A stretch of 14,050 nt of DNA from Clostridia bacterium (GTDB lineage Bacteria > Bacillota > Clostridia > TANB77 > CAG-508): contig JAAVXQ010000113.1 of NCBI GenBank assembly GCA_022790685.1, forward strand, positions 1 to 14,050, read 5' to 3'. The position numbers were made by a program, and so were the translations under genes. The notes below the pieces were generated by a model, which saw only the letters and a list, made by a program, of their open reading frames with translations, did not search any database and was not told the origin of the DNA. Positions 13,287-14,050 of this stretch are shown here, piece after piece. Positions within the stretch are counted from its first letter, which is position 1. Each line of letters begins with the position of its first letter.

Positions 13287-14050
13287 GAGCTAAATCCTCC
13301 TTTTTTCTGCTTGTTAATTTATCTTTTATTCTATTAAATGTATCTTTTGCTTTACTTAGTGGTGTTTTATCAGCAACCTTCTTATAATCTTCTCTTTGAA
13401 ATGTTTTGGCAAACTTTCTACTAGCTTCTGAGTTTGAAAATACAGGATCATCTTTTACACTTTGCCATCTATCTTTATAAACTTGTCTATCTGCAGTTTC
13501 TTCCATAATCAATCCTAAAAAAGCATCTAATTTTTCTTCTTCTGTAACATCTCTTTTGTAGAAATTCTTTAATGCTTCTTGCATCTTTTCTGGCTCCTTT
13601 GTCATTTTAACTGCTGTATCAATTATGGAAGCATATAAAAATACATTTTCCTTTATTACTTTAGGATCTATTGTTCCATTTGATAATCTAAATTCAATCG
13701 TATTTTTCTTTTTGCCTCCTAAATTTGTAAGATTAATTGAAGCATATCTACTTGGATCCAATTTATTTTTTGCTATAACGGATTTATAAAATCTCGATTT
13801 TGGTTTTCCTAATTTTAGTTTTCCGTGCTTCTAGTTGTTTTTGTATTTTACTACTTACTGGAGCTGACATACCATCCCTACTCATTAGAGCATCTGCTAA
13901 AATAACATTAAGTTTTCTATTTGCATTAGTTTGATTTGCTTTAAAATTTCTTAAGGTATCTCTTGCAAGACCAATTATTGTTTTTGGAGTATAACTTTCT
14001 GGTCTATTTTCTTTTGATGGTAAAGGAGACTTTATTGCTGTTTTTAATAC
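13276..14050 (-). pseudogene. Amidoligase-like protein, C-terminal part, frameshifted and cut by the window edge
   Basis: The segment RYASINLTNL-GG-KKKNTIEFRLSNGT resembles the conserved C-terminal block of putative amidoligases (PF12224, ATP-grasp/COOH-NH2 ligase relatives), which are thought to form amide bonds on peptides. From 14050 the frame reads VLKTAIKSPLPSKENRPESY, continues through RKLNVILADALMSRDGMSAP to QLEARK, then goes out of register. The next frame resumes as KLKLGKPKSRFYKSVIAKNKLDPSRY and runs to the stop at 13276. The shift lies in a run of four A's (CGG-AAAA-CTA, about 13815-13835) where three would keep the frame. The C-terminal tail is basic and helical. The start is beyond 14050. 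Family moderately sure; whether it is a real pseudogene or an A-run sequencing error cannot be told. Confidence 0.7.
13296..13301 (-). promoter_or_regulatory. Ribosome binding site for the TTG-started small gene
   Basis: AGGAGG on the minus strand, inside the 3' end of the amidoligase-like gene, 9 nt before TTG 13286. It supports a coupled start at TTG although no ATG is present. Confidence 0.7.

Noticed and set aside
13276..13761. 161-aa protein starting at TTG (MDPSR)
   Set aside because: The same frame runs upstream through KSRFYKSVIAKNKL into family-like sequence, so the TTG is an internal codon of a larger frameshifted gene.
1..14050. CRISPR array, insertion sequence, integrase or phage module
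   Set aside because: No regularly spaced repeats and no transposase or integrase sequence are seen; inverted repeats are terminators, operators or the leader hairpin.

Overview
The window is very AT-rich DNA from a Gram-positive, spore-forming Firmicute, most likely of class Clostridia and plausibly an uncultured gut lineage. The evidence is SpoVT with a sigma-G-type promoter, a glycine T-box leader, consensus sigma-A promoters, strong AGGAGG-type ribosome binding sites, a lipoteichoic-acid-synthase-like membrane enzyme, a sortase, CCA-encoding tRNA genes and an amidoligase-family gene. The species cannot be named from the sequence. Most of the window is chromosomal housekeeping; no transposase, integrase or CRISPR array is visible.

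Left part (1-5276): an unrecognised 141-residue ORF is followed by a leftward metal-resistance operon, a CadC/SmtB-type ArsR repressor and a Zn/Cd P1B-ATPase. Its operator sits directly on the transcription start of a perfect-consensus promoter. Next comes leftward glyS (glycyl-tRNA synthetase) behind a T-box riboswitch whose likely specifier is GGA. Upstream of glyS, in AT-rich non-coding DNA between divergent genes, five exact DnaA boxes lie within 86 bp.

Middle (5277-9164): a rightward LTA-synthase-family gene with its terminator, then a tRNA-His/tRNA-Gln operon with its own promoter and terminator. After these is a three-gene rightward operon: a stand-alone LytTR regulator, a two-TM protein and a one-TM protein. 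The LytTR-plus-membrane-protein layout resembles LytTR regulatory systems, but I recognise neither membrane partner. Its leader holds a strong Shine-Dalgarno, a hairpin and a nine-codon ORF, well separated from the annotated ATG.

Right part (9165-14050): leftward genes for a sortase, an unusually short alanyl-tRNA synthetase (583 aa, lacking both the GGQ-type beta-barrel and C-Ala) and SpoVT. At the right edge are two adjacent genes that each carry one frameshift: the C-terminal part of an amidoligase-like protein and a small charged protein coupled to it. These look like decaying genes or sequencing indels.

The best candidates for something undescribed are the DnaA-box cluster (oriC or a DnaA-titrating/regulatory site), the LytTR operon with its odd leader, and the minimal AlaRS.
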